From contig PKEA01000060.1 in NCBI GenBank assembly GCA_002862805.1, positions 1 through 51,193 on the forward strand: a stretch of 51,193 nucleotides of DNA, read 5' to 3'. Both the position numbers and the translations under genes were made by a program. The notes beneath the pieces were generated by a model that saw only the letters and a program-made list of their open reading frames with translations, had not been told where the DNA came from and made no database searches. This document shows positions 24,583 through 33,991 of the stretch, in pieces; position 1 is the stretch's first letter; every line of letters begins with the position of its first letter. The stretch comes from Flavobacteriaceae bacterium. GTDB lineage: Bacteria > Bacteroidota > Bacteroidia > Flavobacteriales > Flavobacteriaceae.

Positions 24583-25854
24583 TTATTTTGTAATTGTTTG
24601 TTTTCTATCTGGACCTACAGAAATTACTTTTATAGGTACTTCTACTTCTTTTTCAATAAAAGCGATATATTCTTTTAATTCGTCAGGTAATTCATTATAC
24701 GTTGTCATTCCTGTTAAATCTGCTTTCCAACCTTTCATTGTTGTAAAAATTGGCTCAACATTTTCTGGTTCAATATTATAGGGTAAATGATTAATAATTT
24801 CTCCCTTGTATTTATAACCTGTACAAATATCTAAAGTATCAAAACCAGAAAGAACATCTCCTTTCATCATGTACAATTGTGTTACACCATTTACTTGAAC
24901 CGCATATTTAAGTGCAACTAAATCTAACCATCCGCAACGTCTTGGGCGACCTGTTACAGCTCCAAATTCGTTACCTACTTTAGCCATTGTTATTCCTTCT
25001 TCATTGAATAATTCAGTGGGAAAAGGACCACTTCCTACACGAGTAGTATATGCTTTAAAAATTCCGTAAACGTCTTTTACTTTATTTGGCGCTATTCCTA
25101 AACCTGTACAAGCACCAGCTGCAGTAGTTGTTGATGAAGTTACGAATGGATATGTTCCAAAATCAACATCTAAAAGAGAACCTTGAGCTCCTTCAGCTAA
25201 GATAGATTTACCCGCTTTTAAAGCTTGATTTAAGTATTCTTCACTATCAATGAAAGTTAATTTTTTTAGTACTTCAATAGACGTAAAAAACTCATCTTCC
25301 ATTTCTTGAAGATTATATTGTAAATCTACATTGTAAAAAGCAATCATAGATTCATGCTTGTCAGCTAAAGCTCTATATCTTTCCTTAAAATCTGCTAGTT
25401 CAGTATCTCCAACACGTAGACCATTTCTACCTGTTTTATCCATATAAGTTGGCCCAATACCTTTTAATGTAGAACCAATTTTTGCTTTACCTTTTGAAGC
25501 TTCAGAAGCTGCATCAAGCAAACGATGAGTTGGTAAAATTAAATGTGCTTTTCTAGAAATTAAAAGTTTAGAAGTAACATCCATATTGAATTTTTCTAAG
25601 CCTTCAAGTTCTTTCTGAAATACAACTGGGTCAATAACTACACCATTTCCAATAACGTTTTTTGCGTTTTTGTGAAAAATTCCAGAAGGAATAGTTCTTA
25701 AAACATGTTTAATTCCGTCAAATTCTAAAGTGTGTCCTGCATTTGGTCCACCTTGAAAACGAGCAATAATGTCATATTTTGAGGTTAATACATCTACAAT
25801 TTTTCCTTTTCCTTCGTCACCCCATTGTAACCCTAGTAGTAAGTCTACAGTCAT
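24583..25854 (-). CDS. purA: Adenylosuccinate synthetase
   Basis: GTP-dependent ligation of aspartate to IMP, the first committed step to AMP. The 423 residues show the full set: GLQWGDEGKGKIVD with the GTP loop and catalytic Asp, FQGGPNAGHTLEF with the catalytic His, GPTYMDKTGRNGLRVGD for IMP, EGAQGSLLDVDFGTYPFVT, and ISVGPDRKQTI at the C-terminus. Length is standard. It starts 33 nt after the fur stop on the same strand, so it is probably read from the fur promoter, and is closed by a strong terminator. Confidence 0.96.
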   Translation of the reverse strand: MTVDLLLGLQWGDEGKGKIVDVLTSKYDIIARFQGGPNAGHTLEFDGIKHVLRTIPSGIFHKNAKNVIGNGVVIDPVVFQKELEGLEKFNMDVTSKLLISRKAHLILPTHRLLDAASEASKGKAKIGSTLKGIGPTYMDKTGRNGLRVGDTELADFKERYRALADKHESMIAFYNVDLQYNLQEMEDEFFTSIEVLKKLTFIDSEEYLNQALKAGKSILAEGAQGSLLDVDFGTYPFVTSSTTTAAGACTGLGIAPNKVKDVYGIFKAYTTRVGSGPFPTELFNEEGITMAKVGNEFGAVTGRPRRCGWLDLVALKYAVQVNGVTQLYMMKGDVLSGFDTLDICTGYKYKGEIINHLPYNIEPENVEPIFTTMKGWKADLTGMTTYNELPDELKEYIAFIEKEVEVPIKVISVGPDRKQTITK

Positions 25855-25887
25855 TTTTTTAGTTGTTTTGTGTTGTTATTGAGTAGT

Positions 25888-26328
25888 TTATTGTTGTTTT
25901 TTTGTTGCGTAAAAATAAAGAGAATGTGTATGAATATCTATCCCAAACATTTCTTCCATAGTTTGTTTTATTTGGTGAATTCTAGGGTCGCAAAATTCAA
26001 TTACTTCATTAGTATCTGTAATTATAATATGATCATGTTGTTTGTCAAAATAGCATTTTTCATAATGTGCTTGATTTTGTCCAAATTGATGACGCCTAAC
26101 TAAACCACATTCTAAAAGAAGTTCAATAGTGTTGTAAAGGGTTGCTCTACTTACACGATAGTTTTTGTTCTTCATTTTAATATATAAAGATTCAATATCA
26201 AAATGTTCTTTTGTATTGTATATTTCTTGAAGAATTGCATATCGTTCGGGTGTTTTACGATGTGCTTTATCTTCTAAATACTTCGTAAATACGTTCTTTA
26301 CAATTTCTTGATTTTTGTTATTTTCCAT
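25888..26328 (-). CDS. fur: Fur-family transcriptional repressor lacking the usual cysteine pairs
   Basis: Metal- or peroxide-responsive DNA-binding repressor. Of 146 residues: a winged helix with [21 protein letters not shown] and [20 protein letters not shown] (recognition helix), then the dimerisation half with [27 protein letters not shown] and ending [14 protein letters not shown]. The HDH metal ligands remain, but the CxxC that usually follows is I-T-D-T and there is no second CxxC, so it lacks the structural zinc site of PerR and classic Fur. The exact metal (Fe, Mn or Zn) is not decidable. Probably transcribed with purA; its own -7 box lies 20 nt upstream. Confidence 0.85.
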   Translation of the reverse strand: MENNKNQEIVKNVFTKYLEDKAHRKTPERYAILQEIYNTKEHFDIESLYIKMKNKNYRVSRATLYNTIELLLECGLVRRHQFGQNQAHYEKCYFDKQHDHIIITDTNEVIEFCDPRIHQIKQTMEEMFGIDIHTHSLYFYATKKQQ

Positions 26329-26348
26329 TTAGTGAACCTAATAAGTTG

Positions 26349-26356
26349 CAAAGATA
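26349..26356 (-). promoter_or_regulatory. Promoter -7 box (TATCTTTG) for fur-purA
   Basis: Exact TAnnTTTG match on the minus strand, 20 nt before the fur ATG. No clear Fur-box palindrome was seen around it. Confidence 0.6.
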
Positions 26357-26435
26357 AGTAAAGTTAAGCGTTAGTAGAAGTTAGTTTAATTTTTTTTCAA
26401 CATACTTTTCAATACTATAATATTACAGTTATATT

Positions 26436-28655
26436 TTAAGCGTTATAAACTCTTGTTATTTTATCTATTCCATCTACTTTTTTAATGTTGTCAATCAGTT
26501 TTTTAAGAATAGTGTTGTTTTGAACAATTACAGTAATTTGGCCGTTAAATATTCCGGCATCACCACTTAAAGAAATATTCTGAATATTTACATGCATTTG
26601 ATTTGAAATGACTTTTGTGAGTTCGTTGGTTAAACCCATAGTATCCATTCCAGTGATTTTTAAAACAGCTCTAAAATTTTCCTGACTAGAATCTATCCAT
26701 TTTGCTTGCATGATTCTATAAGCATAATTCGACTGCAGACTTATTGCATTTGGACAATCTTTTTTATGTACTTTAATTCCTTCATTAATGGTAAGAAAAC
26801 CAAAAACTTCATCACCAGATATTGGATTACAACATGTTGCTAACTTATAATCTAGTTTTGATTGTTCGGCTCCAAAAACAATTAAGTCATATTTTTTATT
26901 TACATCATATTTATTAATTTGTTCAGGCTTAACAGATGGAGTTCTGCTGAATGGTTTTTTGAAAAAGTTGACTAGAGTATTATTCTTTTGTGCAACGAAA
27001 TCTTTTAATTGTTGATTTTCAATGGCACCAATTCCAATTCGGTAAAATAAATCTAAACTGGTTTGAAGTTTAAAAAACACAACTAATTCATTAATTGTAT
27101 TTTCATTTAAAGATATTTTTAAATGACGAAGCTTTCGTGTTAATAATTCTTTTCCGTCTTCGGCAATTTTCTTAGTATTTTCGTTTAATACGTTTTTAAT
27201 TTTTGTTTTAGCTCTTGAAGTAGTAACATATTCTAACCAATGAATCGTTGGTTTTTGTACTGCAGAAGTAATAATTTCAACCTGATCGCCACTATTTAAA
27301 ACATGGTTTAAAGGAACTAATTTTCCGTTAACTTTTGTTCCTCTTGTGTGAATTCCAATTTCTGAATGTATACTGAATGCAAAGTCTAAACTTGTTGCTC
27401 CTTTAGGAAGTGATTTGATATCTCCTTTCGGAGTAAATACATAAATTTCTTTGGCGTATAAATTTAATTTGAAGTCTTCAACAAAATCTACAGCATTTGA
27501 AGATTGATTTTCTAGAGCTTCTTTCAATTGGTTCAACCAAATTTCTAAACCATGTTCTTCAGTGTCTGCATTTTTATATTTGTAATGTGCAGCATATCCT
27601 TTTTCGGCAATTTCGTTCATTCGTTCACTACGAACTTGAATTTCAACCCAACGCCCTTTTGGCCCCATTACAGTAATATGAAGTGCTTCATAACCTGAAG
27701 ATTTTGGTGAAGAAATCCAATCACGCAATCTACTTGGACTTGGTCGATAATGATCGGTTACAACCGAATAAATTTTCCAAGCTAAGAATTTTTCATCATT
27801 TGGAGTTGATTTGTAAACAATACGTAGCGCAAATTTGTCATAAACTTCATCAAAAGTTACGCCTTGAACACGCATTTTTCTTCTGATGGAATAAATTGAT
27901 TTTGGCCTGCCTTTAATTGTGAATTCAATACCTTCTGCTTTTAAAGAGTCACCTATAATTTCAGAAATAGCTTTTATATATTCGTCTTGTTCTTCTTTGG
28001 TTTCTTTTATTTTGCTAACAATATCTTGGAAAACTTCAGGTTCGGTATACTTTAAACCTAAATCTTCTAATTGTGTTTTAATGTTATATAAGCCTAAACG
28101 ATGGGCGAGTGGCGCATAAATGTATAATGTTTCTGAAGCAATTTTAGCTTGCTTATAATCGACCATGCTTTCCATAGTTTGCATGTTGTGCAATCTATCG
28201 GCAATTTTTATTAAAATTACACGAACATCATCATGTAAGGTAAGCAGCATTTTTCTAAAATTCTCCGCTTGAATACTAACGTCTTGGTCGGTTTTTACCT
28301 TTGCAATTTTGGTTAAACCTTCTACAATTTTTGCAATACTTGGGTTGAACATTTTTTCAATGTCTTCCACAGTAATATCTGTATCTTCAACAACATCGTG
28401 CATTAAAGCAGCAGCAATAGACGTTGCTCCAAGACCAATATCTCTTGCAACAATTTTTGCTACAGCTATAGGGTGAAATATATAAGCTTCTCCAGATTTT
28501 CTGCGCTGATCCTTATGAGCATCTACAGCTACATCAAAAGCCTTACGAATTAGTTTTTTATCTTCGTCTGAAAGGGTTTGGTAACTAATGCGAAGTAACT
28601 CTTTATACTCTTGGGCAATTGCCTTATTTTCTGCTTCAATTTCTATCTCGGTCAT
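26436..28655 (-). CDS. rel: RelA/SpoT-family bifunctional (p)ppGpp synthetase/hydrolase
   Basis: Makes and degrades the stringent-response alarmone. Domains in 739 residues: HD hydrolase about 40-200 with HPIAVAKIVARD and ALMHDVVEDTD; synthetase about 230-360 with RPKSIYSIRRKM and SSPKSSGYEALHITVMG; TGS about 400-460 (EIYVFTPKGDIKSLPKGATS); a zinc-finger/CC region with KLATCCNPISGDEVFGF; and a C-terminal ACT domain (FRAVLKITGMDTMGLTNEL). The intact HD motif indicates an active hydrolase, so it may be the sole long Rel of the cell. A TATCTTTG -7 box lies upstream; the gene is a single unit. Confidence 0.95.
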   Translation of the reverse strand: MTEIEIEAENKAIAQEYKELLRISYQTLSDEDKKLIRKAFDVAVDAHKDQRRKSGEAYIFHPIAVAKIVARDIGLGATSIAAALMHDVVEDTDITVEDIEKMFNPSIAKIVEGLTKIAKVKTDQDVSIQAENFRKMLLTLHDDVRVILIKIADRLHNMQTMESMVDYKQAKIASETLYIYAPLAHRLGLYNIKTQLEDLGLKYTEPEVFQDIVSKIKETKEEQDEYIKAISEIIGDSLKAEGIEFTIKGRPKSIYSIRRKMRVQGVTFDEVYDKFALRIVYKSTPNDEKFLAWKIYSVVTDHYRPSPSRLRDWISSPKSSGYEALHITVMGPKGRWVEIQVRSERMNEIAEKGYAAHYKYKNADTEEHGLEIWLNQLKEALENQSSNAVDFVEDFKLNLYAKEIYVFTPKGDIKSLPKGATSLDFAFSIHSEIGIHTRGTKVNGKLVPLNHVLNSGDQVEIITSAVQKPTIHWLEYVTTSRAKTKIKNVLNENTKKIAEDGKELLTRKLRHLKISLNENTINELVVFFKLQTSLDLFYRIGIGAIENQQLKDFVAQKNNTLVNFFKKPFSRTPSVKPEQINKYDVNKKYDLIVFGAEQSKLDYKLATCCNPISGDEVFGFLTINEGIKVHKKDCPNAISLQSNYAYRIMQAKWIDSSQENFRAVLKITGMDTMGLTNELTKVISNQMHVNIQNISLSGDAGIFNGQITVIVQNNTILKKLIDNIKKVDGIDKITRVYNA

Positions 28656-28684
28656 AGTAGGTCTTTAATAGCTTAAAGTTATAA

Positions 28685-28692
28685 CAAAGATA
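28685..28692 (-). promoter_or_regulatory. Promoter -7 box (TATCTTTG) for rel
   Basis: Exact TAnnTTTG match on the minus strand, 29 nt before the rel ATG, in the 67-nt gap after the methyltransferase gene. Confidence 0.6.
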
Positions 28693-28722
28693 TTGATTGT
28701 GCAATAAGTATTTTAAAAGTTT

Positions 28723-29517
28723 CTATTTAAAATTTCTTTGTCTTTTTGCTTCAAATATTAAGATTGCCGCAGCTACCGAAACATTCATAGAGTCAATTTC
28801 ACCCTGCATTGGAATAATAATATTTTGGGTACTATTGTCTCTAAAAGTCTGAGAAACTCCTGTTGCTTCGGTTCCTACAACTAAAGCGGTTGCTGAAGTA
28901 TAAGATTCTTTATGGTATTCGTTAGAATTTTGAAGTGTGGCACTGTATATCGCAATGTCATTTTCTTTTAAAAACGCAATTGCTTCATCAGTAGTACAAA
29001 CTGCAATTTGATTAGTAAATACACAGCCTACGCTAGAGCGGATATTATTTGGATTGTAAATATCACTTTTCGGATTAGCAATAATAACTGCATCGATATT
29101 TGCAGCATCAGCTGTACGAAGCATTGCGCCAATATTACCTGGTTTTTCAATACTTTCTAGAACTAAAATTAACGGATTTTCTTTTAATTCTAAATCAGAT
29201 AATTGTAAAGATTTACTCTTTGCAACTGCAATTATTCCTTCGGTTGAATCTCTATAAGCTAATTTTTGGTAAACGTCTTTTGAGATTTCAATTTTCTCGA
29301 CAGCGCCCGAAGCGACAATATTGTTTAATTCTTTTTCAGAAATAATTTCGGGTAAAAATAAAACAGTTTCTAATTCATAATTTCCCTTTAAAGCCAATTC
29401 AATTTCGCGCTTTCCTTCAATTAGAAAAGTACCCGTTTGTTTACGAATTTTTGCTTTTTCTTGTAATTGAATAAGTGATTTAATATAAGGATTTTGAACT
29501 GAAGTAATTTGTTTCAT
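28723..29517 (-). CDS. TrmH/SpoU-family RNA 2'-O-methyltransferase
   Basis: SAM-dependent 2'-O-methylation of rRNA or tRNA ribose. The 264 residues begin with a substrate-binding domain (ITSVQNPYIKSL, GTFLIEGKREIEL); the SPOUT knot follows with motif 1 EKPGNIGAMLRTADAANID, motif 2 LVVGTEATGVSQ and motif 3 IIIPMQGEIDSMNVSVAAAI. I chose ATG 29517, because the longer frame to 29562 would start inside the terminator hairpin of the preceding amidohydrolase gene. The RNA target cannot be told; 23S rRNA is common for this subgroup. Confidence 0.9.
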   Translation of the reverse strand: MKQITSVQNPYIKSLIQLQEKAKIRKQTGTFLIEGKREIELALKGNYELETVLFLPEIISEKELNNIVASGAVEKIEISKDVYQKLAYRDSTEGIIAVAKSKSLQLSDLELKENPLILVLESIEKPGNIGAMLRTADAANIDAVIIANPKSDIYNPNNIRSSVGCVFTNQIAVCTTDEAIAFLKENDIAIYSATLQNSNEYHKESYTSATALVVGTEATGVSQTFRDNSTQNIIIPMQGEIDSMNVSVAAAILIFEAKRQRNFK

Positions 29518-29544
29518 GAAACGTTTATTTAATTGCAAAACTAC

Positions 29545-29575
29545 AAAAAAAAGCCTTTTCAATTTGAAAAGGCTT
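29545..29575 (-). terminator. Intrinsic terminator after the amidohydrolase pair
   Basis: A 10-bp stem, AAGCCTTTTC/GAAAAGGCTT, with a 5-nt loop, followed on the minus strand by eight T; 7 nt after the 432-residue amidohydrolase stop. Confidence 0.88.
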
Positions 29576-29582
29576 CTTGTAA

Positions 29583-30881
29583 TTATTTATTTGATTTTTC
29601 GTTTTCGTATTTTCCTTTGTATCGTTCGTAAAGTTCAGTTTGATGACTTTCTAAACTAATTTCTCTACCGTCTATAAAAGCTTTTGTAATGGTGTTTGTT
29701 CGCATGTCTAAAGCATCGCCATTTGAAATAAATAGAGTAGCACTTTTACCACTTTCTAATGAACCATAATTTGCATCGATACCTAGTATTTTAGCCGTAT
29801 TTAAAGTAATTAATTTCAACGCTTCTTCTTTAGATAATCCCCAAGCAGCACAAGTACCAGCATAAAAAGGAAGGTTACGAGCTTGCATACGTTCCATATC
29901 ACCAGAGTTTTCTAAACCAACTAAAATACCTTTTTCTACTAAAAGCTTGGCGTTTTTATAGGGTAAGTTTACATCTTCGTCTTCCAAAATAGGTAAATCA
30001 TGTACACGTCTTAATAGCACAGAAATATTATTTTCTTTTAATAAATCAGCGACTTTAAAAGCATAATAACCACCAACGATGGTCATGTTTTTAATGTTGT
30101 TCTTTATTTTAAACAACACAGCATCAATAATTTCTTTTTCTCCATTAGCATGAACAAAAAGGGTTTTTTCTCCAGAATCAATACCTTTCATTGCTTCATA
30201 AGGAATATCTCTTTTAGAATTAGTTGACTTTAAATAAGCAGTAGCGTTATTGAAAAACTCTTGAACTTCTTTAAGTTGGTCATCGTACTTTTTGTTAGGC
30301 TCAATATTTCCTGGTTCTGCCCACCAACCTGATCTTGAATAACTTCTTGGCCAATATAAATGAATACCGCCATCTTTTTTAATAACAGCATCTTCCCAAT
30401 TCCAAGCGTCTAATTGAACTACAGAAGAAGTTCCTGAAATCCTTCCGCCTCTTGGAGTGATTTGAGCTAATAAAACCCCATTTGGACGCATTGTTTCAAC
30501 TAAAATTGATTCAGTGTTATAGGCAATTAAGCTTCTAATATGAGGATTAAATTCACCCATTTCACTTTCATCGTCGGATGCTCTTACAGCATCAATTTCA
30601 ACTAAACCTAAAGTTGCATTTGGTGCAATAAAGCCCGGATAGATATGTTTTCCTGAAGCATCTATAATTACATCATGCTTCATTGGTTTCATCACTCTGG
30701 CATCGCCAATTGCTCCAATTTTTCCATCAATTATAGAAATTAAACTGTTTTCAATTACTTCACCATTCCCTAAATGTGCTTTTCCGCCCATAATAAGAAT
30801 GCTTTTAGTTTGCTTTGAAGCAGGAGTTTGTTGGGCAAAAGCCAAGCAACTCATTAATAATAAAAGAATATATTTTTTCAT
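29583..30881 (-). CDS. Secreted amidohydrolase-superfamily protein with degenerate metal site
   Basis: 432 residues with a signal peptide (MKKYILLLLMSCLAFAQQ). The fold is amidohydrolase-like: an N-terminal beta-sandwich (SLISIIDGKIGAIGDARVM), HIYPGFIAPNATLGLVEIDA, and a C-terminal LITLNTAKILGIDANYGSLESGKSATL block. The canonical PGFID-x-HxH is PGFIAPNATLG, so the two metal-binding His are missing; remaining candidates are His in LFVHANGEKEI and RRVHDLP. Catalysis of the usual kind is doubtful. It starts 32 nt after the larger paralogue, as a likely operon ended by the terminator at 29545-29575. A partner or regulator of the larger enzyme is possible. Confidence 0.8.
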   Translation of the reverse strand: MKKYILLLLMSCLAFAQQTPASKQTKSILIMGGKAHLGNGEVIENSLISIIDGKIGAIGDARVMKPMKHDVIIDASGKHIYPGFIAPNATLGLVEIDAVRASDDESEMGEFNPHIRSLIAYNTESILVETMRPNGVLLAQITPRGGRISGTSSVVQLDAWNWEDAVIKKDGGIHLYWPRSYSRSGWWAEPGNIEPNKKYDDQLKEVQEFFNNATAYLKSTNSKRDIPYEAMKGIDSGEKTLFVHANGEKEIIDAVLFKIKNNIKNMTIVGGYYAFKVADLLKENNISVLLRRVHDLPILEDEDVNLPYKNAKLLVEKGILVGLENSGDMERMQARNLPFYAGTCAAWGLSKEEALKLITLNTAKILGIDANYGSLESGKSATLFISNGDALDMRTNTITKAFIDGREISLESHQTELYERYKGKYENEKSNK

Positions 30882-30913
30882 TTTAAATTTTTTTTTTTGT
30901 TAAAAAAGCAATT

Positions 30914-33913
30914 TTATTTGTACTCTTCCATTGTATCACAATGGTAATGTTTGATTTCTTTTTTAACAGGCGCTTGTGTTTTTAAACCTTTATTTTTGGC
31001 TTCTAACATGGCATTAATTAATTCGCTTCTTTCTTTTTGAATGGTGTTTAAACTTTCTTGTTCTTTATTCAAATCATAAAATATTGCTCCTTCAATAATT
31101 GTCTTCTCAGCTTTAGCGTAAATTGAAAGTGGATTGTCTGTCCATAATACCACATCAGCGTGTTTACCTACTTTAATACTTCCAACTTTATCATCAACTT
31201 GTAAAATTTTAGCTGGATTTAGAGTTACAAAGTTCCAAGCAGTTTCTTCAGAAACATCTCCATATTTTACAGCTTTAGCTGCTTCTTGATTTAACCTTCT
31301 TGACATTTCAGCATCGTCTGAATTGATAGAAACCAAAACACCTTGACTGTTCATTAATGCTGCATTATATGGAATGGCATCGTTTACTTCAAATTTATAA
31401 GCCCACCAATCTGCAAATGTAGAACCGGCAACACCGTGTTCTGCCATTTTATCTGCTAGTTTATACCCTTCTAAAATATGAGTGAATGTTTGAATTTTGA
31501 ATCCGTACTTATCAGCAACTTTCATCAACATGTTAATTTCAGATTGAACATAAGAGTGACAAGTAATAAACCTTTTCTTATTTAAAATTTCTCCTAAAAC
31601 TTCCATTTCAATATCAAAACGAGGCATAACTTTGTTTTTACCCTTTTTTGATTTGTATTCTTTCCATTCTCTTTCGTATTCTAAAGCTCTTGTGAAGTAA
31701 TCCTCATACACTTGCTCAACTCCCATACGTGATTGAGGAAAACGATTTCTTGCATAATCTCCCCAATTGGATTGTTTTACGTTTTCTCCAAGAGCAAATT
31801 TGATGTATTTTGGAGCATCTTTCATAATCATTTCATCTGGTGCATAACCCCATTTTAATTTGATGAATGCTGCACGACCACCAATAGGGTTTGCTGAACC
31901 ATGTAATAAATTTGCAGAAGTAACTCCACCAGAAAGATTTCTATATATATTAATATCATCTGAATTTACAACATCTTCAATAGTAACTTCAGCTGATGAA
32001 TTTTGGCCACCTTCATTAACTCCGTTAGAAATGGCAATGTGTGAATGTTCGTCAATAATTCCGGCAGTTAAATGTTTGTTTGTTCCATCAATTTCAAGTG
32101 CGTTTTTAGCAGAAAGATTCTTTCCGATTTTAGCAATTTTTCCGTTTTCAATTAAAACATCTGTTTTGGTTAAATTACCTTCTTTTTCACCTGTCCAAAC
32201 TGTAGTGTTTTTTACTAAAATAGTTTGTTGTTTTGGTTTCTCGGTGTTCCCAAAAGGTAAATTTGGATAGGTAATTGCAACCATTTCTGGCACTACACTG
32301 TCTTCTTTTTTATCTTCTTTTTTATCTTCTTTAACTATTTCTTTTTTAGTTGCTGTCCAAGCAGTTTCTTTTCCGTTTTCTAAAACTACTTTTCCTTGTA
32401 AAATATTATTCATTTTTGTTCCTGTAAAACGAAGATATTCTGTTTTTAAAGTGTCTTTTGTTCGAACAACAATTGTTAACCAAGGTTCATTGAACGATAA
32501 TTTGGTTCCGTAGTTAATACTGTCTTTAGAAATTTTTCCGTTTATTTTTTCTAATTCGCCATCGATATTTAATTCGAAAGTTTCATTATTGAAAACCAAA
32601 TCGTATTTTCCTCTTATATCATCAGTATCCATTTTAGTAATAACTGAACGATTTCCTTGTACCCAGTTTTCATGAATGGTAGCATCATCTTCAAAAATAT
32701 CTTTTGAAGTAATAATGAAATTAGCCAGTTTTCCTTTTTCTAAACTTCCAATTAAGTTGGATTGCTTAATTAGTTTTGCTGGAGTTTCTGTTAAAGCTGC
32801 AATTGCTTTTTCTTTTGGAAAACCATATAAGACAGCTTTTCTTAAGTTGGAAAGAAAATCTTCTGGTTTTTTATTATCTGAAGCAGTTAAAACAAAATTA
32901 ATGTTGTTATCTGCTAATACTTTTAAGTTGAATGGTGCTTGGTTCCAAAATTTCATGTCACTAACACTTACTTGTTGGGCTAAGTATGGATCAGAAACAT
33001 CATAAGCATCTGGAAAATCTAATGGAATTATATAAGTTGCGCCTGTTTTTTTAATTTCTTCAATTCGTTCGAATTCATTTCCACTACCTTTAATAAGATA
33101 GTTTATTCCAAATTCTTTACCAATTTTAGCAACTCTTAAACTTGAAAGTTTATCATTGGCTTCAAAAATTTGAACTAAATTTTTATTAGCATTAAAACTT
33201 TCTAACGACAAATCTTTAGTAGTAGAAAGTCCTTTGCTATACCAATCAGCATCATGATATACTTGTCTTATTAATGCCATTCCACCCATTAATGAAGATG
33301 GATAAGATTGTCTTGTATACTTACTGCGTTTAAACGTAAAATGTTGAGAAACTTTAGTGTTTAAAATACGAGTTGCATTATCTAAATTATCGTTAAGAGT
33401 CCAAAGAAATCCTGTACCTGCAATAATTCCATCGTTATGATGACTTAAAACGGTTCCAAAACCTACATTTCTTAATGTTTCAGCAGTTTTTGAATCGTAG
33501 TTTGTATTTTCAAAGGCATTGTACTCTGGTTTTACATGATCGTTCCAATAATAGCCTTCTCTTGAAGAATCGTATTGTGGAGTAAAGTTTCCACTTGGTC
33601 TTTGATTTGGTTTTTGAATTCCAAATTCACTAAATAGATCAATAAATGAAGGATATATTGTTTTTCCGGTTGCATCAATTATTGCTGTATTTTTTGGAAT
33701 ACTAACATTTGTACCCACATCAACAATTTTATTTTCCTTAATTAATAAAGTTGCTTTCTCTATTTTATTTGTTGAAGAAACATAAATCGTAGCATTTGTA
33801 ATTGCGGTATAATTCTTAAAACTTTGTTTTACACCATCATTTTTTGGAAAATAATCTTGTGCTTGTAAACCAATACTAAAACAAAGTAAGAGCAGGATTT
33901 TGTAAAATTTCAT
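30914..33913 (-). CDS. Secreted double-domain amidohydrolase
   Basis: About 999 residues with signal peptide MKFYKILLLLCFSIGLQAQ; I chose ATG 33913 because the in-frame TTG 33970 would put 19 residues before it. Two amidohydrolase domains. The N-terminal half has TIYPSFIDLFSEFGIQKP in place of the His-x-His motif and looks catalytically dead. After a KKEDKKEDKKED linker (about residue 550), the C-terminal half has LTAGIIDEHSHIAIS (intact HxH), KRFITCHSYVQSEI and IQTFTHILEGYKLADKMAEHG as further metal ligands, and a SINSDDAEMSRRLNQEAAKA metal-Asp loop. Probably a periplasmic peptidase or imidase-like hydrolase; substrate unknown. Confidence 0.85.
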   Translation of the reverse strand: MKFYKILLLLCFSIGLQAQDYFPKNDGVKQSFKNYTAITNATIYVSSTNKIEKATLLIKENKIVDVGTNVSIPKNTAIIDATGKTIYPSFIDLFSEFGIQKPNQRPSGNFTPQYDSSREGYYWNDHVKPEYNAFENTNYDSKTAETLRNVGFGTVLSHHNDGIIAGTGFLWTLNDNLDNATRILNTKVSQHFTFKRSKYTRQSYPSSLMGGMALIRQVYHDADWYSKGLSTTKDLSLESFNANKNLVQIFEANDKLSSLRVAKIGKEFGINYLIKGSGNEFERIEEIKKTGATYIIPLDFPDAYDVSDPYLAQQVSVSDMKFWNQAPFNLKVLADNNINFVLTASDNKKPEDFLSNLRKAVLYGFPKEKAIAALTETPAKLIKQSNLIGSLEKGKLANFIITSKDIFEDDATIHENWVQGNRSVITKMDTDDIRGKYDLVFNNETFELNIDGELEKINGKISKDSINYGTKLSFNEPWLTIVVRTKDTLKTEYLRFTGTKMNNILQGKVVLENGKETAWTATKKEIVKEDKKEDKKEDSVVPEMVAITYPNLPFGNTEKPKQQTILVKNTTVWTGEKEGNLTKTDVLIENGKIAKIGKNLSAKNALEIDGTNKHLTAGIIDEHSHIAISNGVNEGGQNSSAEVTIEDVVNSDDINIYRNLSGGVTSANLLHGSANPIGGRAAFIKLKWGYAPDEMIMKDAPKYIKFALGENVKQSNWGDYARNRFPQSRMGVEQVYEDYFTRALEYEREWKEYKSKKGKNKVMPRFDIEMEVLGEILNKKRFITCHSYVQSEINMLMKVADKYGFKIQTFTHILEGYKLADKMAEHGVAGSTFADWWAYKFEVNDAIPYNAALMNSQGVLVSINSDDAEMSRRLNQEAAKAVKYGDVSEETAWNFVTLNPAKILQVDDKVGSIKVGKHADVVLWTDNPLSIYAKAEKTIIEGAIFYDLNKEQESLNTIQKERSELINAMLEAKNKGLKTQAPVKKEIKHYHCDTMEEYK

Positions 33914-33991
33914 ATTTAGTTGCTTAAAATTTCTGCTAAATATAAGGATTAATCTAAAAATAAAGTTCAAATCTCTTTTATGAAGAAAAAT

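Noticed and set aside
31860..32270. 136-residue plus-strand reading frame
   Set aside because: Antisense to the catalytic domain of the amidohydrolase, which carries metal ligands; no own features.
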